From NCBI GenBank assembly GCA_903884535.1, contig CAISEZ010000163.1, positions 1 to 64,000 on the forward strand: a DNA stretch of 64,000 nt, written 5' to 3'. Source of the DNA: an uncultured Verrucomicrobia subdivision 3 bacterium (GTDB lineage Bacteria; Verrucomicrobiota; Verrucomicrobiia; Limisphaerales; UBA11358). Shown one piece after another: positions 59,388 through 64,000 of the stretch; position 1 is the stretch's first letter, and every line of letters starts with the position of its first letter. The notes beneath the pieces are model-generated. The model did no database searches, was not told where the DNA came from, and saw nothing but the letters and a program-made list of their open reading frames with translations. Made by a program: the position numbers and the translations under genes.

Positions 59388-60707
59388 ATGACTTTTTCAC
59401 CCTTCCACTTGTTTGAACCACGGCAGCTTGCCGGCGCGGTGCTCTGCGGGTTTTTATTTTTCAGTGACGCCAACAGCCCGGCTCATGGCACGCCGGCGAC
59501 GGAATGGATTGATCAGGATACCGGCCACCGTGTCGTGCAGCTTTCCACCGAGCCGGGCAGCGAAAGCATTTATTTCAACCTGAATCCTTTCACGCCGGAC
59601 GGCAAACGCATGGTCATCACCTCGTCCAACGGCATTTCGTTGGTCAACCTCGAAACGCGCGCGGTGGAAAAAATCATCGAAGGCCGCGGCCACATTATCA
59701 TGGTCGGCCACAAGACGGGGAAGATATACATCGGCCAAATGGAAATCGCGAACGGCGTGACGAACCGCTGGATCTGCACCATTGACCCGAACACAAAGGC
59801 CGTTGAAAAAATCCTGAAGCTCCAGCGCGGACAGGAAGTTTCCACCGTCAATGCCGATGAAACCTTGCTTGGCGGCACTTTCATCGAGCGCAGCGACTGG
59901 GGCACCAACGATTTTTTCACCGGCGGCCCGAACCGGCGCAACGACATCCAAACCCAGGACATTCAGCGCGGCAAAAAAGGCACAATGATGGAGGAACGCC
60001 TCGCCAAGCATTATCCGATGGAGCTTTTTTTCTACAATATCCAGACCGGCGAGACGAAAAAGTTCAACCGTTGCACTGATTGGCTCGGGCATCTGCAATT
60101 TTCACCGACCGATCCGACGCTGCTCATGTTTTGTCACGAAGGCCCGTGGCACAAGGTCGATCGCATCTGGACGATCCGCACTGACGGCTCGGATTTGAAG
60201 CTGGTCCACCAGCGCACGATGATCATGGAAATCGCCGGCCACGAATTTTTCAGCGCCGATGGAAAAACGATTTGGTATGACCTGCAAACGCCGCGCGGCG
60301 AGGATTTCTGGGTGGCCGGCTACGAAATTTCCAGCGGCGCCCGCACGTGGTATCATTTGCAGCGCGACGAATGGGGCGTGCACTTCAACGTTTCGCCGGA
60401 TGGCAATTTATTTTCCAGCGACGGCGGCGACGATAAAATGGTGGCCCACGCCGACAACGGCAAATGGCTTTACCTGTTCACGCCCGAACTTATTTCCGAT
60501 AAATCCGCCGGCAACATTGACACGAGCAAGCTGATCCAGACCGGCGTGTTCCATTCGGAAAAGCTCGTCAACATGAGCAAGCATGATTACGCGCTGGAAC
60601 CGAACGCGATGTTTTCGCCGGACATGAAATGGCTGATTTTCCGCAGCAACCTGAGCGGCGCGAACCAGGCCTACGCGGTGGAACTGAAACGGGCGGACGG
60701 AAAATAA
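59388..60707 (+). CDS. oligogalacturonate-lyase-like beta-propeller protein
   Basis: EWIDQDTGHRVVQLSTEPGSESIYFNLNPFTPDGKRMVI; FCHEGPWHKVDRIWTI; repeated propeller-like segments. Confidence 0.75.
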   Translation: MTFSPFHLFEPRQLAGAVLCGFLFFSDANSPAHGTPATEWIDQDTGHRVVQLSTEPGSESIYFNLNPFTPDGKRMVITSSNGISLVNLETRAVEKIIEGRGHIIMVGHKTGKIYIGQMEIANGVTNRWICTIDPNTKAVEKILKLQRGQEVSTVNADETLLGGTFIERSDWGTNDFFTGGPNRRNDIQTQDIQRGKKGTMMEERLAKHYPMELFFYNIQTGETKKFNRCTDWLGHLQFSPTDPTLLMFCHEGPWHKVDRIWTIRTDGSDLKLVHQRTMIMEIAGHEFFSADGKTIWYDLQTPRGEDFWVAGYEISSGARTWYHLQRDEWGVHFNVSPDGNLFSSDGGDDKMVAHADNGKWLYLFTPELISDKSAGNIDTSKLIQTGVFHSEKLVNMSKHDYALEPNAMFSPDMKWLIFRSNLSGANQAYAVELKRADGK

Positions 60708-60712
60708 TAATC

Positions 60713-60783
60713 GTAGCGGCGTCTCGGCAGAGCGCCGCCATTTCAGATTGCAGTGGTGCGGCGCTCTGCCGAGTCGCCGCTAC
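60713..60783. repeat. palindromic element family A, copy 2 (near-perfect)
   Basis: GTAGCGGCGTCTCGGCAGAGCGCCGCC...GTGCGGCGCTCTGCCGAGTCGCCGCTAC. Confidence 0.92.
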
Positions 60784-60787
60784 GGAA

Positions 60788-60960
60788 TTACCCCTTCAGC
60801 TTCCGCTCCAGTATTTCGCCGACGAGCGCGGGGTTGGCTTTGCCTTTGGCAAGTTTCATCATTGTCTGGCCATTGAGCGAATTGGGCGCGACCGCTTTGA
60901 CCACGACATCGTTGGAACACATCCGCCGCATCACTTTCGTCAATGTTTCCGAACAAAATA
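60788..60960 (-). pseudogene. duplicated 3' fragment of gatB
   Basis: Minus frame ...VVVKAVAPNSLNGQTMMKLAKGKANPALVGEILERKLKG* versus gatB end ...AAALNSLKGQVMKLSKGKANPALVGEILERKLKG*. Confidence 0.82.
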
Positions 60961-61046
60961 TCAATTAACCATCTCGCCGGTTTGCGTGTTAGGGTGACTT
61001 GTGACGGATAAAAAATATAATCCATCACAACCATGGAGATACCATT

Positions 61047-61412
61047 ATGAAAACATTCTTAAATCGTTTCGTGGTCTGGGCACCCCGGATTCTATGCCTC
61101 CTTTTTGCCGGCTTCATCAGCCTGTTCGCGTTGGATGTGTTTGAAGAAAACCGCGGATTCTGGAACACCACCCTCGCCCTGCTGATGCACCTGATCCCCA
61201 CCGGCATCCTGTTGCTCATTCTGGCGTTGTCCTGGCGGTAGGAAATGATCGGCGGCCTGCTGTTCCCCGCGCTCGGCGCATTTTATATCATCGCCTTCTG
61301 GGGCCGGTTCCACTGGTCCGTTTATGCGATCATTTCGGGTTCGCTGTTCCTGCTGGGCGGCCTATTCCTGTTAAGCTGGAAAAGCCGGAGGCAGAAGCAC
61401 ACAAAGACCTGA
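61047..61412 (+). pseudogene. small four-TM membrane protein interrupted by an in-frame TAG
   Basis: MKTFLNRFVVWAPRILCLLFAGFISLFALDVFEENRGFWNTTLALLMHLIPTGILLLILALSWR*EMIGGLLFPALGAFYIIAFWGRFHWSVYAIISGSLFLLGGLFLLSWKSRRQKHTKT*; same frame on both sides. Confidence 0.78.
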
Positions 61413-61442
61413 CTACCGCAGATCAGCCGACTGCAGTAAAGA

Positions 61443-62939
61443 TCAGCCCTTCAATTTTCGTTCGAGGATTTCGCCGACGAGCGCGGGGTTGGCTTTGCCT
61501 TTGGAGAGTTTCATCACCTGGCCTTTGAGCGAATTGAGCGCGGCGGCCTTGCCGGCCTTGTAATCCGCCACCGGCGCGGGATTCGCGGCGATGGCGTCGT
61601 CGCAGAATTTTTCGATCGCGCCGGTGTCGCTGACTTGCGCCAGGCCTTTTTCCTGCACGATGACGGCGGGCGCTTTGCCGGAATCAAACATTTCGGCAAA
61701 CACCTGTTGCGCGGCGGAACTGCTGATGGTTTTGGCTTCGACCAGATTCACCAATTCCAAGAGCGCCTCGGGCTTGAATTTCAGATCCGCGAACGACGAC
61801 AGTTTCAGGTCGGCAGCTTCGAGACCGAGCGCTTCCTGTTCGGATTTTTCCCGCGCATTCAGTTCGGCCAGTTTCGCCAGTAAATTGTTGATGATCCAAT
61901 TCGCGACGGCCTTTGGATTCTTCGACTGCCTGGCGAGACCTTCAAAATAATTTCCCAGCGCGACGTTGCTCTTAAAAACTTCCGCGTCGCCGGCGGGCAA
62001 TTGATAATCGCGCATGAACCGCTGCTTGCGCGCGAGCGGCAGCTCGATGGCCTTCGTCTTCACTTCCGCGAGCCACGCGTCAGTCGGCGCGAGCGGCATC
62101 AGATCCGGGTCGGGAAAATAGCGGTAGTCGTGCGCGTCTTCCTTCGTGCGCATCTGCTCGGTGATGCCCGCCACGTCGTCCCAGCGGCGCGTGGATTGGA
62201 TGAGTTTCTCGCCGCGTTTCACGACTTCGATCTGGCGCGCAATTTCATATTCCGCCGCGCGGCGCACGCCGGAAAAGCTGTTCATGTTTTTGATCTCGAT
62301 CTTCGCGCCGAGTTCCTTCGTGCCGATGGGCCGGACGCTGATGTTCACGTCGCAGCGCACCATGCCCTTTTCCATGTCGCAATCGCTCACGCCGCCTTGA
62401 TGCAAAATTTCGGTGAGCGCATTGAGATACGCGTAGGCCATGTCCGCACTGGTGATGTCCGGCTCGGAAACGATTTCCATCAGCGGCACGCCGGCGCGGT
62501 TGAAATCCAGTCCGCTGTGCCGATCAAAATGCGTGCTCTTGCCGACGTCCTCTTCCAGGTGGGCGCGGGTGATGCGGACGCGCGCCAGGCCATTCACCGA
62601 ACCGGCGCCGGTGAATTCAAACTCCACAAAGCCGTTCGCCGTCGAAGGCTTGTCGTATTGCGTGAGCTGGTAATTCTTCGGCATGTCCGGATAGAAATAA
62701 CTCTTGCGGTCAAACTTCGCGAAACGCGGAATCTCGCAGTTCAACAGATAACCGGTCAGCACCGTTTTGCGCAGCGCCTCGTCGTTCGGCACCGGCAGCA
62801 CGCCGGGCAGGCCGAGGCAGACGGGACAGACATTGGTATTCGGCTCGGAACCATATTGGTTCGCGCAGCCGCACCACATCTTCGATTTTGTGTTGAGCTG
62901 GACGTGCGTTTCCAGGCCGATGACAGCTTCGTATTCCAT
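61443..62939 (-). CDS. gatB: Asp-tRNA(Asn)/Glu-tRNA(Gln) amidotransferase subunit B
   Basis: MEYEAVIGLETHVQLNTKSKMWCGC, NVCPVCLGLPGVLPV, FYPDMPKNYQLTQYDKP. ATG 62939. Confidence 0.96.
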   Translation of the reverse strand: MEYEAVIGLETHVQLNTKSKMWCGCANQYGSEPNTNVCPVCLGLPGVLPVPNDEALRKTVLTGYLLNCEIPRFAKFDRKSYFYPDMPKNYQLTQYDKPSTANGFVEFEFTGAGSVNGLARVRITRAHLEEDVGKSTHFDRHSGLDFNRAGVPLMEIVSEPDITSADMAYAYLNALTEILHQGGVSDCDMEKGMVRCDVNISVRPIGTKELGAKIEIKNMNSFSGVRRAAEYEIARQIEVVKRGEKLIQSTRRWDDVAGITEQMRTKEDAHDYRYFPDPDLMPLAPTDAWLAEVKTKAIELPLARKQRFMRDYQLPAGDAEVFKSNVALGNYFEGLARQSKNPKAVANWIINNLLAKLAELNAREKSEQEALGLEAADLKLSSFADLKFKPEALLELVNLVEAKTISSSAAQQVFAEMFDSGKAPAVIVQEKGLAQVSDTGAIEKFCDDAIAANPAPVADYKAGKAAALNSLKGQVMKLSKGKANPALVGEILERKLKG

Positions 62940-62944
62940 GACGG

Positions 62945-64000
62945 TCAAAATTTCAGGGACGGTTTTTCTTTGTGCCACGCGGTGCTCTGCTCGTAGGCGT
63001 GCGCGAGTTTCAGCATCGTTTCCTCGCCGAACGGTTTGCCCAGGAGTTGCAGCCCGATGGGCAGTTTTGGATTTTGTGTGAACCCGCACGGCAGACTCAC
63101 GCCGCAGATGCCGGCGAGATTGCACGAGATCGTGAAGATGTCGGACAAATACATTTGCAGCGGGTCGCCGGATTTTTCGCCGGCCTTGAACGCCGCCGTC
63201 GGCGTGGTCGGCGTCACAATCGCGTCCACGGTTTCAAACGCCTTCAGAAAATCATTGCGGATGAGCGTGCGGACTTTTTGGGCGCGCAAATAATACGCAT
63301 CGTAATAACCGCTGCTCAAAACGTAAGTGCCAAGAATAATTCTCCGCTTCACTTCCGCGCCGAAACCGGCGCCACGCGTTTTGGAATATAGTTCAATTGG
63401 ATCGTTACCCTCAACCCGTGCGCCGTAACGAATGCCGTCGAAGCGCGCCAGATTCGCCGACGCCTCGGCCGTCGCGATGATGTAATAAACGGCGACCGCA
63501 TAATCCGTGTGCGGCAGAGAAATCTCCACAATCTCCGCGCCGAGCTTTTCGTATTGCTTCACCGCCGCATCGACGGACGCTTTGATTTCGGGATCGAGCC
63601 CGCCGACCATGTATTCCTTCGGCAGGCCGAGCTTCAGGCCTCGAATGTTGCCGTCGAGCGCGGCGACATAATTCGGCACCGGCTCCGGCACGCTGGTGGA
63701 ATCACGTCTGTCCACGCCGCTCATCACGCCGAGCAACGTCGCGGAGTCGCGCACGTCTTTGGTGAACGGACCGATTTGATCAAGCGAACTCGCAAACGCC
63801 ACGAGCCCGTAACGCGAAATGCGACCGTAAGTCGGCTTCAAACCAACGCAGCCGCACAGCGCCGCCGGCTGGCGAATCGAACCGCCGGTGTCCGTGCCCA
63901 GCGATGCGATGCACTCGTCCGCCGCGACCGCCGCGGCCGAACCGCCGGAGGAACCGCCGGGAATGCGCGTAATGTCCCACGGATTGCACGTGAGGCCGAA
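62945..64000 (-). CDS. gatA: Asp-tRNA(Asn)/Glu-tRNA(Gln) amidotransferase subunit A (runs off window end)
   Basis: Minus frame continues past the track start: [65 protein letters not shown]. Confidence 0.95.
   Translation of the reverse strand, partial: FGLTCNPWDITRIPGGSSGGSAAAVAADECIASLGTDTGGSIRQPAALCGCVGLKPTYGRISRYGLVAFASSLDQIGPFTKDVRDSATLLGVMSGVDRRDSTSVPEPVPNYVAALDGNIRGLKLGLPKEYMVGGLDPEIKASVDAAVKQYEKLGAEIVEISLPHTDYAVAVYYIIATAEASANLARFDGIRYGARVEGNDPIELYSKTRGAGFGAEVKRRIILGTYVLSSGYYDAYYLRAQKVRTLIRNDFLKAFETVDAIVTPTTPTAAFKAGEKSGDPLQMYLSDIFTISCNLAGICGVSLPCGFTQNPKLPIGLQLLGKPFGEETMLKLAHAYEQSTAWHKEKPSLKF

Noticed and set aside
11834-61241. Genome-wide reassignment of TAG to Trp
   Set aside because: Two interrupted genes are suggestive, but mpl (TAG at 57839-57837) and pdxA (TAG at 9034-9036) terminate with TAG, and TAG is generally rare in GC-rich genomes. 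Left only as a testable possibility.
1-64000. CRISPR arrays, prophage genes, rRNA or tRNA genes, intact transposases, biosynthetic gene cluster
   Set aside because: None recognised on reading either strand; the repeats found are short palindromes or heptamer/9-mer arrays without the spacing of CRISPRs.

Overview
A 64 kb high-GC bacterial chromosome segment with mostly ordinary housekeeping content. The gene content, PEP-CTERM proteins and H-X9-DG prepilin-like proteins suggest Verrucomicrobia; that placement is inference. Recognisable genes include a flagellin 5' part, cheA, surA-like/pdxA, trpC, prfB, glnD, rpoD, nusA-infB-rbfA-nrnA-truB-ribF, uvrA, argB-argD-argF, hemB, hicBA, mpl and gatB/gatA. 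The ORF track misses or mis-frames several of these. I saw no CRISPR array, prophage, intact transposase, rRNA or tRNA. The points most worth a second look are: (1) a c-di-AMP (ydaO-type) riboswitch upstream of a KimA-like APC permease; (2) uvrA carrying two repeat-derived insertions, one an exactly 54-bp two-hairpin palindromic element read in frame; (3) several families of small dispersed palindromic or tandem repeats; (4) a dispersed family of six prepilin-like H-X9-DG genes, four of them disrupted by amber stop, 5' truncation, frameshift or T9-tract frameshift; (5) two genes interrupted by a single in-frame TAG where Trp is expected; (6) a canonical RF2 programmed +1 frameshift in prfB; (7) a duplicated gatB tail next to a palindromic element. 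No wholly new system is convincingly demonstrated. The repeat insertions and the pilin-like pseudogene family are the best candidates.
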